A model generated the notes under the pieces. It ran no database searches, was not told the DNA's origin, and worked only from the letters and a program-made list of their open reading frames with translations. Shown here in pieces: positions 55,301-63,044 of a stretch of DNA of 64,000 nucleotides (position 1 is the stretch's first letter; each line of letters opens with the position of its first letter). The position numbers were made by a program, and so were the translations under genes. This DNA comes from Streptomyces sp. NRRL F-5122 (GTDB lineage: Bacteria > Actinomycetota > Actinomycetes > Streptomycetales > Streptomycetaceae). Where the stretch lies: positions 124,001-188,000 of the forward strand of contig NZ_LMWH01000048.1 of assembly GCF_001507435.1 (NCBI RefSeq), in the 5' to 3' direction.

Positions 55301-55490
55301 CGTCGTCGACGGGGTGGAGATCGACTGGCGGCTGACCTCGGACGGTGCGCTCCACGCCGCCACCCTCGAGGGGGTCGCCGCGGGACTCGCCTGGGCCGCG
55401 GGGCAGTGGCCGCGCCGCTTCGAGGTCGCCGCCCTGCTGGAGGACCCCTCCCGCACCGAGGAGCTGGCGCGGGACCGCTGGTTCGACTGA
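52371..55490 (+). CDS. Sacsin N-terminal-like GHKL ATPase (1039 aa)
   Basis: 1039 residues from GTG 52371, SD-like GAGAGGGAGAG upstream. A Bergerat-fold ATPase sits at about 40-250: N-box ELAQNAADA (E57, N61, D64), VAANTGAPLD, and the G-box GRFGVGFAAVLAV (118-130). The remaining 790 residues are acidic, Leu/Asp/Arg rich and without known domains. Similar bacterial proteins are annotated only as sacsin N-terminal ATPase-like. Hsp90-like ATP-driven binding of proteins is a reasonable guess, not shown. Confidence 0.85.
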   Translation: MSKFVQPAAEGADPFGTARLRRGVLDAWATSPARFREDANAEEDLVLGGYRDRLVVELAQNAADAAARAGVPGRFRLTLRDGVLVAANTGAPLDAAGAESLSTLRASAKRDGDESTVGRFGVGFAAVLAVSDEPAVVGRHGGVRWSLAEARALAEEAAGQSLRLGDEIRRRDGHVPLLRLPFAAEGTAPDPYDTVVILPLRDAAAADLAERLLQGVDDALLLALPGLEEVVVEIDGAGPRTLRRRIDGADTVVEDSRGGATRWRTVSRQGPLTADLLADRPVEERLRPHWSVTWAVPVNADGTPAEPRTAPVVHAPTPSDEALGVPALLIASFPLDTTRRHAAAGALTAYLVERAADAYAELLAAWRPVTPGVIDLIPGPLGKGELDGALRQAVLERLPRTAFLPPANDGGDDSELPEALRPRDAEIVEGAGAATVRVLAEVLPSLLPAGLERRVELRTLGVARVPLTEAVDRLAGLEKEPDWWWRLYDSLAGVDPDRLSGLPVPLADGRTTIGPRQILLPGGDGPPVAPDVLARLGLKVAHPDAAHPLLEKLGSLPATPRAVLTTPQVRAAVAASLDDEGSGWDQEGLEAEELADSVLALVREAGLEPGDEPWLGALALPDEDGELAPAGELVLPGSPFAEVMGAGELAFVDAEMTERWGEQPLAACGVLANFTLVRATDVVLDPDELEPRDSEFAEPDDVGLLDAVDVWCEDVLDRLPDTPVPPVATEVVAVRDLDLVDDDRWPQALALLSQPPLRDALTQPVRILLPDGTHEIVRPYTAWWLRGHPVLGGRRPAGLRAAGGDPLLRGLYDEADATGFEDEQVLRALGVRTSVSALLDEPGGAAELLDRLADPDRHVSAAQLHALYGALAGLDPEQVTLPDDLRAVVDGRVTVVDAAEAVVVDSPDLLPFTEGVPLLPVRPERAADLAELFQVGRLSQSVTGEVTSEGVEHDVPESVRVLLGSATPASYVEHEELVVDGVEIDWRLTSDGALHAATLEGVAAGLAWAAGQWPRRFEVAALLEDPSRTEELARDRWFD

Positions 55491-55722
55491 GCCGTCCGGC
55501 CGCCCGGCCCCGGCGCCGCCCGTATGTGACCGGGGCATCGGGGCGGACGGCCCGGTGCGCGGGCGGGCGCTGCGGTAAAGGAGAGAAAAAGGAATCCCGC
55601 CTCGTACAACCATGCGTTTCGCCCGTTGATCTCCTCCGGCGAGTCAACAGACTCCCCAGTCACTTGGGCCCCAGGGGCGGCGCATCGCACCCCTGGGCCC
55701 CTTTCTCCTCGTGGAGAACGCA
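55491..55722 (+). ncRNA. Structured leader 1 of the secreted-protein pair
   Basis: Shared with the next gene's leader: block TCGTACAACC (55602-55611), then 39 nt after its first base a hairpin GAGTC-AACA-GACTC (55641-55654), then block GGCCCCTTTCTCC starting 27 nt before the start codon (55696-55708). TTCTCC-TCGT-GGAGAA (55703-55718) would hide the SD GGAG. A further 8-bp hairpin CCCAGGGG / CCCCTGGG is at 55670-55697. Confidence 0.55.
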
Positions 55723-56511
55723 ATGCGTATTCGTGCCACCGTGGCCGCCCTCACCGGCGCCCTGGCCCTCTCCGCCCTCGCCGTGCCGGCCGCCCACGCC
55801 GCCGGCACCGCGGGCCCTGCCGTCACCTTCTCGAACGTCAAGGTGAACCAGAGCAAGAACATCGCCGTCGGCGCCACCGGCAAGGTCTCCGTCGCCGCCA
55901 CCTACACCGTGACGCACTCCGCGAGCCTCGACCCGAGCACCTTCGCGTCGGGCCCGGTCATCTACCGCGGCACCAAGATCACCGCGCCCAGCGCCCTCCT
56001 GGGCGGTGACAACCCGGGTACGTGCACCGCCGCGTCCTCGACCGTCCTCAACTGCAAGGCCACCGTCGACATCCGCCCCGCCGACGGCGACCTGCTCAAC
56101 TCCGACGCCGGTACCTGGACGGTCGGCGCCGTCGCGGTCGACAAGGACTACCACGCGACGTGGCAGGGCGACTTCGGGCACCTCAAGGTGCTGCGCGGCG
56201 GCAAGCTCACCGTGGACGCCTCACCGGAGCCGGTGGCGAAGGGCAGGACCATCACGGTGACGGGCAAGCTGACCCGCGCCGACTGGCAGACCGGCAAGTA
56301 CACGGGCTACGCGGGCCAGTCCGTCCAGCTCCAGTTCCGCAAGAAGAGCTCCACCACCTACACGACGGTGAAGACCATCAAGACGTCCTCGACGGGCAGC
56401 CTGAAGACCACGGTCAAGGCGTCGGCGGACGGGTACTTCCGCTACACCTTCGCGGGCTCCGCGACCGTCGCGGGCGTCAGCGCCGCCGGTGACTTCGTCG
56501 ACGTGAAGTGA
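55723..56511 (+). CDS. Secreted Ig-like beta-sandwich protein, copy 1
   Basis: 262 residues from ATG 55723 with SD GGAG. A signal peptide (MRIRATVAALTGALALSALAVPAAHA) is cleaved after AHA. The mature protein has an N-terminal beta-rich part with two cysteines (GTCTAASSTVLNC) and a C-terminal domain (LTVDASPEPVAKGRTITVTGKLTRADW...VQLQFRKKSSTTYTTVKTIKTSSTGSLKTTVKA) of Ig-like/calcium-binding style. A paralogue follows directly. Function unknown. Confidence 0.8.
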   Translation: MRIRATVAALTGALALSALAVPAAHAAGTAGPAVTFSNVKVNQSKNIAVGATGKVSVAATYTVTHSASLDPSTFASGPVIYRGTKITAPSALLGGDNPGTCTAASSTVLNCKATVDIRPADGDLLNSDAGTWTVGAVAVDKDYHATWQGDFGHLKVLRGGKLTVDASPEPVAKGRTITVTGKLTRADWQTGKYTGYAGQSVQLQFRKKSSTTYTTVKTIKTSSTGSLKTTVKASADGYFRYTFAGSATVAGVSAAGDFVDVK

Positions 56512-56715
56512 TCCGACACAAGCGCCTGCCGGTCCCCGCGCCCACCAGGGCGCGTGGACCGTTGCGTCGACTGTCCGGCCACGGAACGAGGGATCAGGAG
56601 TCGTACAACCATTCGTTCCGGTTGCAGATCCGCTGACCCGAGCCAAGAGGCTCAGCACACCCGGCCCCGCATGAAGCCAATCCGCGGAGGCCCCTTTCTC
56701 CACTTGGGGAGCGCA
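56512..56715 (+). ncRNA. Structured leader 2 of the secreted-protein pair
   Basis: Repeats leader 1 with identical spacing: TCGTACAACC (56601-56610), hairpin GAGCC-AAGA-GGCTC (56640-56653), GGCCCCTTTCTCC (56689-56701) 27 nt before the start. The hairpin covaries with leader 1 (T-A to C-G). TTCTCC pairs with GGGGAG of the SD using G-T pairs. Confidence 0.55.
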
Positions 56716-57633
56716 TTGCGCACACGTGCCATCGTGGCCGCCGTCTCCGGCGCCCTGGCTCTCGCCGTCCTCGTCGCGCCGGCCGCCCGGGCCGCCGACT
56801 CCGGCTCCTCCCACCGCGCGGCCCTCGGAGCGGTCCTGCAGGCCTCAGGGCACGGCAGGACGGCGTTCACCGCCGGCACCCGCACCGCGGGCGCGCCGTA
56901 CGAGCTGAACGTCACCTTCTCCAACTTCAAGATCGGCAAGGCGTACAAGGTGGGCCCCACCAGCCACGTCTCCATCCCGGTCTCGTACACCCTGACCCAT
57001 GGCGCCGACGTCGACGTCACCGCGCCGGACTTCGAGACGGACCCGTACCTCTACAAGGGTTCCTTCGACGACTGGAGCAACCTCGTCCTCGGCGACGCCG
57101 CGGCCACCTGCTCCGCGACCTCGTCGACCGTCGCGGCCTGCAAGGGCAGGATCGACATCTACGCGGCCTACGGAGATCTGGAGAACGCCGACGCGGGCTC
57201 CTGGACCGCCGCCGCCGAGGCCATCGACTGGAACGGCCAGCTGGACGTGACCGATCCGGACATCTCCAAGATCGGCATCGCCGACCGGGGCGGCCTCGCG
57301 AAGACGCTGATCCAGCGCACCTCCACGCTGACGGTCAACGCCTCGCCGGAGCCGGTGAAGAAGGGCAGGACCATCACGGTGACGGGCAAGCTGTCCCGCG
57401 CCAACTGGGAGACCAACAAGTACGGGAACTACACCGGCCAGTCGGTGAAGCTGCAGTTCCGCAAGAAGGGCAGCAGCACCTACACCACGGTCAAGACCAT
57501 CAGGACGAGCAGCACGGGCAACCTGAGGACCACGGTCAAGGCCTCAGTCGACGGCTACTACCGCTACGCCTTCGCGGGCAACACGACGACCCCCGCGGTC
57601 AACGCCGCGGGTGACTTCGTCGACGTCAGGTAA
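56716..57633 (+). CDS. Secreted Ig-like beta-sandwich protein, copy 2
   Basis: 305 residues from a TTG start at 56716, chosen because its leader and spacing match copy 1 exactly (SD GGGGAG). Signal peptide LRTRAIVAAVSGALALAVLVAPAARA is cleaved after ARA. It has a 40-residue Ser/Gly-rich insert not in copy 1, and a C-terminal domain (LTVNASPEPVKKGRTITVTGKLSRANWETNKYGNYTGQSVKLQFRKKGSSTYTTVKTI) about 75 percent identical to copy 1. Probably a tandem duplication. Confidence 0.8.
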   Translation: MRTRAIVAAVSGALALAVLVAPAARAADSGSSHRAALGAVLQASGHGRTAFTAGTRTAGAPYELNVTFSNFKIGKAYKVGPTSHVSIPVSYTLTHGADVDVTAPDFETDPYLYKGSFDDWSNLVLGDAAATCSATSSTVAACKGRIDIYAAYGDLENADAGSWTAAAEAIDWNGQLDVTDPDISKIGIADRGGLAKTLIQRTSTLTVNASPEPVKKGRTITVTGKLSRANWETNKYGNYTGQSVKLQFRKKGSSTYTTVKTIRTSSTGNLRTTVKASVDGYYRYAFAGNTTTPAVNAAGDFVDVR

Positions 57634-57675
57634 CCGGCCCGGCGACTTCGGACGCGGTGGCCCGCTGCCATCGCG

Positions 57676-60069
57676 TCACGCCGGAAAGCGGCGGTCGACC
57701 CACTTCCAGAGGAACTCCAGGACGACCGCCGCCACCGCCGCGATGCCGACCGCGAGCCAGGGGATCGCGATCCCGACCAGCTTCAGCGCGAAGAAGTGCT
57801 GCAGCGACGGCACGAAGAGGACGAACAGGAACGCCAGGCCCATCGCGGCCACCAGGAGCACCCGCCACCAGGTGTAGGGGCGGGCGACGATCGCCAGGAC
57901 CCACATGGAGATCAGGAACAGGGTGAGGGTGGCCGCGCTGGTCTCCGCGTCCAGCGCACCCGGGCCCGTGTAGTGATGGCGGGCGACCATGTAGGTGACG
58001 AAGGTCGCGATCGCGGCCACGGCCCCGCCCGGGATCGAGTACCGCATCACCCGTCGTACGAAATGGGGCCTGGCCCGCTCCTTGTTGGGGGCCAGGGCCA
58101 GGAAGAAGGCCGGGATGCCGATCGTCAGGGTCGACAGCAGCGTCAGATGCCGGGGCAGGAACGGGTACTCCACCTGCCAGCACACCACCAGCACGGCGAG
58201 CAGCACCGAGTACACGGTCTTCACCAGGAACAGCGTGGCGACCCGGGTGATGTTCCCGATCACCCGCCGGCCTTCGCCGACCACCGAGGGCAGCGTCGCG
58301 AAGCTGTTGTCGAGCAGCACGATCTGAGCGACGGCCCGTGTCGCCTCCGAGCCCGAACCCATCGAGACACCGATGTCCGCGTCCTTGAGCGCGAGTACGT
58401 CGTTCACCCCGTCGCCGGTCATCGCCACCGTGTGCCCGCGCGACTGCAGCGCCCCCACCATGTCCCGCTTCTGCTGCGGGGTGACCCTTCCGAACACGGT
58501 GCCCTTGTCCAGTGACTTCGCCATCTCGTCCTGGTTCGTGGGCAGCCGCCGCGCGTCCACCGTCTCGCCCGCGATACCGAGCTTTCCGGCCACCGCGCCC
58601 ACGGACACCGCGTTGTCGCCGGAGATCACCTTGGCGTGGACGTTCTGGTCGGCGAAGTAGCGCAGGGTGTCGGCGGCGTCGGAGCGCAGCCGTTGCTCGA
58701 GGACGACCAGGGCGGTGGGCCGGACACCGGACGTGACCCGCGGGTCGTCCAGGTCCCGGGCGGCGTGGGCCAGCAGCAGCACCCGCAGCCCCTGTTCGTT
58801 GAGCCGCTCGGTCTCGGCCAGGGCCGGGTCGTCGGGGTCCAGCAGGACGTCCGGGGCGCCCAGGAGCCATGTACTGGACTCTCCGTCGCCCTCACTGAAG
58901 GAGGCGCCGCTGTACTTGCGGGCGGAGGAGAAGGGGAGCGCCTCGATGCAGCGCCAGTCCTCGCTGTCCGGGTAGGCATCGATGATCGCCTGGAGGGAGG
59001 CGTTGGGGCGCGGGTCCGACTCGCCGAGTGCGCCGAGCACCTTGCGTACGTAGGTCTCGTCGGCGCCCTGGAGCGGCCGCAGTTCGGTGACGTCCATGCC
59101 GCCCTCGGTGAGGGTGCCCGTCTTGTCCAGGCAGACGGTGTCGACGCGGGCGAGCCCTTCGATGGCGGGCAGCTCCTGGACGAGGACCTGCCTGCGCCCG
59201 AGCCGGATCACCCCGATGGCGAAGGCGACGGAGGTCAGCAGCACGAGCCCTTCGGGGACCATGGGCACGATGCCGCCGACCGTGCGGGCTATGGAGTCCT
59301 TGAAGCCGTGCTGCTTGACGACCGACTGGCTGATGACCAGGCCGATCGCGGTCGGGACCATCATCCACGTCACGTACTTGAGGATCGTGGAGATGCCGCT
59401 GCGCAGTTCGGAGTGGACCAGGGTGAAGCGGGAGGCCTCCTCGGCGAGCTGGGCGGCGTAGGCCTCACGCCCCACCTTGGTGGCCTTGAAGGCGCCGGCC
59501 CCCGCGACGACGAAGCTGCCGGACATGACGGGATCGCCGGGCCGTTTGACGACCGGGTCGGCCTCACCGGTCAGCAGTGACTCGTCGATCTCCAGACCGT
59601 CGGCCTCGACGCAGGAGCCGTCGACCACGATCTTGTCGCCGGGGCCCACTTCGATTACGTCGTCCAGCACGATCTCGGAGGTGGCGACCTCGGCGGCCAC
59701 TCCGTCCCGGCGCACCGTAGGCCTCGCCTCGCCGATCACCGCGAGCGAGTCCAGGGTCTTCTTGGCGCGCCACTCCTGGATGATGCCGATGCCCGTGTTG
59801 GCGATGATCACGTACCCGAAGAGGCTGTCCTGGAAGGGCGCCACGAACAGCATGACCAGCCAGAGCACGCCGATGATCGCGTTGAAGCGGGTGAAGACGT
59901 TCGCGCGGACGATCTCGCCCAGGGTGCGACTGCTGCGGACGGGGACGTTGTTGACGTCCCCACGGGCGACCCGCTCGGCCACCTCGGTGGCGGACAGCCC
60001 CCGCGTCTGCCCCGGCACGGGGACGGGGTGCACGGGATCGAGCTCGGCGCCCGCGTCGATGTGCGTCAT
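57676..60069 (-). CDS. CtpE-like cation-transporting P-type ATPase
   Basis: 797 residues. Actuator motif LLTGEA at 166-171, phosphorylation motif DKTGT with D315, hinge TGDGVNDVLALKDADIGVSM, and membrane motif PMVPEGL (269-275) in helix 4. No N-terminal metal-binding Cys domain. The P-E-G-L helix and length fit mycobacterial CtpE, linked to calcium uptake. It should pump a divalent cation across the membrane; the ion is inferred. Confidence 0.9.
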   Translation of the reverse strand: MTHIDAGAELDPVHPVPVPGQTRGLSATEVAERVARGDVNNVPVRSSRTLGEIVRANVFTRFNAIIGVLWLVMLFVAPFQDSLFGYVIIANTGIGIIQEWRAKKTLDSLAVIGEARPTVRRDGVAAEVATSEIVLDDVIEVGPGDKIVVDGSCVEADGLEIDESLLTGEADPVVKRPGDPVMSGSFVVAGAGAFKATKVGREAYAAQLAEEASRFTLVHSELRSGISTILKYVTWMMVPTAIGLVISQSVVKQHGFKDSIARTVGGIVPMVPEGLVLLTSVAFAIGVIRLGRRQVLVQELPAIEGLARVDTVCLDKTGTLTEGGMDVTELRPLQGADETYVRKVLGALGESDPRPNASLQAIIDAYPDSEDWRCIEALPFSSARKYSGASFSEGDGESSTWLLGAPDVLLDPDDPALAETERLNEQGLRVLLLAHAARDLDDPRVTSGVRPTALVVLEQRLRSDAADTLRYFADQNVHAKVISGDNAVSVGAVAGKLGIAGETVDARRLPTNQDEMAKSLDKGTVFGRVTPQQKRDMVGALQSRGHTVAMTGDGVNDVLALKDADIGVSMGSGSEATRAVAQIVLLDNSFATLPSVVGEGRRVIGNITRVATLFLVKTVYSVLLAVLVVCWQVEYPFLPRHLTLLSTLTIGIPAFFLALAPNKERARPHFVRRVMRYSIPGGAVAAIATFVTYMVARHHYTGPGALDAETSAATLTLFLISMWVLAIVARPYTWWRVLLVAAMGLAFLFVLFVPSLQHFFALKLVGIAIPWLAVGIAAVAAVVLEFLWKWVDRRFPA

Positions 60070-60175
60070 GCATTCGACGGTACGTGTGGATTTGCGCGTT
60101 CACCCGCCGAGCAGCCCAAAGATCCGACCGGGGGAGGACGGCTCTCGTGCGGTGGGTGTAGGGGGAATCTCGGGG

Positions 60176-60427
60176 CTATTGCGGGGCCGCGGCCCGTTTG
60201 ATGGCCGCGTCGCGCCTGCGGACGTACCAGATCCCGATGCAGCCGAGGCCCGCGCCGGCCAGACAGGTCCACAGCCACCAGGTGTGCCCGTGGTCGGCGA
60301 ACCAGCCGTAGAACGGGAGCTGGGCCAGGAAGAGGACGAACCAGAGGATCGTGCCGCCGGTGATGGTGGCGACCACGGGGCCCTCCAGGGGCTCCGGCGC
60401 CTCGTGTCTGGGGGTCCACTTCGCCAT
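60176..60427 (-). CDS. DUF2530 membrane protein
   Basis: 83 residues from ATG 60427. Two membrane helices (VVATITGGTILWFVLFLAQLPFYGWFA and TWWLWTCLAGAGLGCIGIWYV) followed by a basic tail RRRDAAIKRAAAPQ. The pattern is DUF2530, a small actinobacterial protein of unknown role. TAAGCT lies 6 nt before the ATG. Confidence 0.85.
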   Translation of the reverse strand: MAKWTPRHEAPEPLEGPVVATITGGTILWFVLFLAQLPFYGWFADHGHTWWLWTCLAGAGLGCIGIWYVRRRDAAIKRAAAPQ

Positions 60428-60433
60428 GCCCAC

Positions 60434-60680
60434 AGCTTACGAGGAGCCCGGCCGGCGGCGGCGGACACCCCGGGAACTGCGGGGACCCCTTGCGCACCAA
60501 CGGTCTACGCGCGGAGATAGCGATCTACGCCTTATATGTTCATACTGAAACGGTTCGAGTCTGGCTGCTTCTGTTCGTATGAACCACCAAAGGAAGCGTT
60601 GAGGAAGTCCCTTGGTGATCAGGCGACAGCCCGACTCGATCGTTTTTGTCACCGGTTCGCCCGCAGCATTGAGGTCCCGT
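60434..60680 (+). promoter_or_regulatory. 5' region of the NCS2 permease gene with inverted repeat
   Basis: An inverted repeat GTTCATAC (60538-60545) / GTATGAAC (60577-60584) with a 31-nt centre lies upstream. Two direct TCTACGC copies (60504, 60524) precede it, and TTATAT (60532-60537) could be a -10. This may be a nucleobase-responsive operator or leader; no known purine riboswitch core is present. Confidence 0.45.
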
Positions 60681-62132
60681 ATGCCCACCTCGGCTCCCGC
60701 CAAGGTCCCCGCCCCGCAGCAGCCGGGCACCACGCCCCCGTCCGGCGCCATCGACCGCTACTTCAAGGTCTCCGAGCGGGGCAGCACGCTCCCGCGCGAG
60801 ATCCGCGGCGGTTTCGCCACGTTCTTCGCGATGGCCTACATCATCGTGCTGAACCCGATCATCCTCGGCAGCGCCAAGGACATGTACGGGCACCACCTCG
60901 ACCACGGTCAGCTGGTCACCGCGACCGCCGTCACGGCCGCCTTCACCACGCTGCTCATGGGGGTCATCGGCAATGTGCCGATCGCGCTCGCCGCCGGCCT
61001 CGGTGTGAACACGGTCGTCGCGCTCCAGCTCGCTCCGCGCATGTCGTGGCCGGACGCGATGGGCATGGTCGTCCTCGCCGGATTCGTGGTGATGCTGCTG
61101 GTGGCCACCGGTCTGCGCGAGCGTGTGATGAACGCGGTGCCGCTCGGCCTGCGCAAGGGCATCGCGATCGGTATCGGCCTGTTCATCATGCTGATCGGTC
61201 TCGTCGACTCCGGCTTCGTCACCCGCATCCCGGACGTCGCCCAGACGACGGTCCCCCTCCAGCTCGGCGGCGACGGCCATCTGAACGGCTGGCCCGTCCT
61301 GGTCTTCATCGTCGGCACGCTGCTCACCTTCGCGCTGATCGTGCGCAAGGTGCCGGGCGCGATCCTGATCTCGATCGTGGCGATGACGGTCCTCGCGCTC
61401 GTCCTCAACGCGGTCACGAAGATCTCGACCTGGGGCCTGACGGTCCCGGAGTGGCCCGGCAACCCCGTCGCCACCCCCGACTTCGGCCTGATCGGCAAGG
61501 TCAGCCTGTTCGGCGGCTTCGGCAAGGTCGGCGTGCTGACCGGAATCCTGTTCGTCTTCACGGTCCTGCTGTCGTGCTTCTTCGACGCGATGGGCACGAT
61601 CATGGGCATCGGTGACGAGGCCAAGCTGACCGACGCCGAGGGCAACATGCCCGGCATCAACAAGGTCCTCTTCGTCGACGGCATCGCGGTCGCGGCGGGC
61701 GGTGCCAGCTCCTCATCGGCCACCACCTGCTTCGTGGAGTCCACGGCGGGCGTCGGCGAGGGCGCGCGCACGGGCTTGGCGAACGTGGTCACGGGCGCGC
61801 TGTTCGCCGTGGCCCTCTTCCTCACGCCGGTCGCCACGATGGTCCCGTCCCAGGCGGCCACCCCGGCGCTGGTCGCGGTCGGCTTCCTGATCCTGTCCAA
61901 CTCCGTCAAGGAGATCGACTGGGCCGACCACACGATCGCCGTCCCGGCCTTCGTGACGATGCTGATGATGCCGTTCACCTACTCGATCACCAACGGCATC
62001 GGCATGGGCTTCATCACCTTCGTGGTGCTGCGCCTGGCCGCAGGCCGCGGTCGTGAGGTCCCGGTCCCGATGTACGCGGTGGCGGCGGTCTTCGGCTTCT
62101 ACTACCTGATGCCGGCGCTGGGTCTGACCTGA
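60681..62132 (+). CDS. NCS2-family purine/pyrimidine permease
   Basis: 483 residues from ATG 60681 with GAGG 6 nt upstream; a TTG at 60612 with GAGGAA is also possible. About 12-14 helices; motifs FFAMAYIIVLNPIIL, ALAAGLGVNTVVALQL, VLLSCFFDAMGTIMGIGDEA, GGASSSSATTCFVESTAGVGEGARTGLA, typical of adenine/guanine/hypoxanthine AzgA/GhxP-type transporters. It takes up purine bases. Confidence 0.9.
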   Translation: MPTSAPAKVPAPQQPGTTPPSGAIDRYFKVSERGSTLPREIRGGFATFFAMAYIIVLNPIILGSAKDMYGHHLDHGQLVTATAVTAAFTTLLMGVIGNVPIALAAGLGVNTVVALQLAPRMSWPDAMGMVVLAGFVVMLLVATGLRERVMNAVPLGLRKGIAIGIGLFIMLIGLVDSGFVTRIPDVAQTTVPLQLGGDGHLNGWPVLVFIVGTLLTFALIVRKVPGAILISIVAMTVLALVLNAVTKISTWGLTVPEWPGNPVATPDFGLIGKVSLFGGFGKVGVLTGILFVFTVLLSCFFDAMGTIMGIGDEAKLTDAEGNMPGINKVLFVDGIAVAAGGASSSSATTCFVESTAGVGEGARTGLANVVTGALFAVALFLTPVATMVPSQAATPALVAVGFLILSNSVKEIDWADHTIAVPAFVTMLMMPFTYSITNGIGMGFITFVVLRLAAGRGREVPVPMYAVAAVFGFYYLMPALGLT

Positions 62133-62158
62133 GCCGCCGGGGCGAGGCCCGGCGGCTC
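62131..62158. terminator. Bidirectional terminator after the NCS2 gene
   Basis: A perfect 11-bp stem GAGCCGCCGGG / CCCGGCGGCTC with loop GCGAGG begins at the stop codon and lies between convergent genes. Confidence 0.8.
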
Positions 62159-62174
62159 GGACGCCTCCGCCGGG

Positions 62175-62357
62175 TCAGGTGACCCCGTAGAAGCGTTCCG
62201 TCTCCTCGACGGCGGCGTGGAAGCGCTCGTCGAAGTCATCCCGAGTGAGCGTCCGGACGACATAGTCCTGGACGCTCATTCCTCTTTTCGCGGCATGGTG
62301 CCGGAGCCGGTCGAGCAGCTCCCGGTCCACCCGCACACTGAGCACGTCGGTCCCCAT
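62175..62357 (-). CDS. Ribbon-helix-helix (CopG/Arc-type) protein
   Basis: 60 residues. The RHH pattern is LSVRVDRELLDRLRHHAAKRGMSVQDYVVRTLT. Such small proteins often act as antitoxins or repressors, but no toxin partner gene follows or precedes it. Function unknown. Confidence 0.75.
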   Translation of the reverse strand: MGTDVLSVRVDRELLDRLRHHAAKRGMSVQDYVVRTLTRDDFDERFHAAVEETERFYGVT

Positions 62358-62550
62358 GGCTATGAGGGTTGCCGGACCGGGGCGCGCGGTGTGTCACGTT
62401 CCGCTGCTGTATCACTCATATGGGTGATGGGTACCGCTCAGGGGTTTTATCGGCCGGCTCGAAGGTGCGGAGAGGGTGACGGCCGGTGTCGCCCGTACGG
62501 ACGCGTGCTCGAGTGGTCTTTAGAGAAGGTAATGAGTTACGCTAAAGAGC

Positions 62551-62988
62551 ATGGCTGACCTGACCCATGGCGACGACGCTGCCGCCGTGAACGCTCTCCG
62601 CTCCGCCGTGATGCGGCTGTCGCGCCGACTCAAGCACCAGCGGGTCGACGAGTCGCTGAGCCCGACCGAGATGTCGGTGCTCGGCACCCTCGCCCGCTGT
62701 GGCTCCGCCACGCCCGGCGAGCTCGCTCGCAAGGAGCATGTCCAGCCGCCCTCGATGACCCGCATCGTGGCGCTGCTGGAGAGCAAGGGTCTGGTCCAGC
62801 TGGAGCCGCACCCCGAGGACCGGCGCCAGAAGGTGGTCACGCAGACCGAACGGGCCGAGGCGATGCTCGAGGAGAGCCGCCGGAAGCGAAACGCGTTCCT
62901 TGCGGGACTGGTCGAGGGTCTGGACGAGGACGAGTGGGCGAAACTCCGCGCCGCCGCCCCCGTCCTGGAGAAGCTCGCGCATCTGTGA
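62551..62988 (+). CDS. MarR-family transcriptional regulator
   Basis: 145 residues. Winged helix at about 45-105: LSPTEMSVLGTLARCGSATPGELARKEHVQPPSMTRIVALLESKGLVQLEPHPEDRRQKVV, with the wing D-R. The A/T-rich region GGTAATGAGTTACG (62528-62541) just upstream contains a near-palindrome GTAA/TTAC and may be its operator. It precedes an MFS exporter it probably controls. Confidence 0.9.
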   Translation: MADLTHGDDAAAVNALRSAVMRLSRRLKHQRVDESLSPTEMSVLGTLARCGSATPGELARKEHVQPPSMTRIVALLESKGLVQLEPHPEDRRQKVVTQTERAEAMLEESRRKRNAFLAGLVEGLDEDEWAKLRAAAPVLEKLAHL

Positions 62989-63044
62989 CACGCGGCCCCC
63001 ACCCGCGGCCGTACGACAACCCCATCGCAAGGAGGCGAAATCTT

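Noticed and set aside
52110..55613. 1167-codon minus-strand frame opposite the sacsin-like ATPase
   Set aside because: Same mirror effect; the plus strand has the Bergerat motifs and an SD.
60538..60680. Purine riboswitch before the NCS2 permease
   Set aside because: The conserved purine-aptamer core and loop sequences are absent.
62175..62357. Toxin-antitoxin module
   Set aside because: The RHH protein has no small partner gene on either side.
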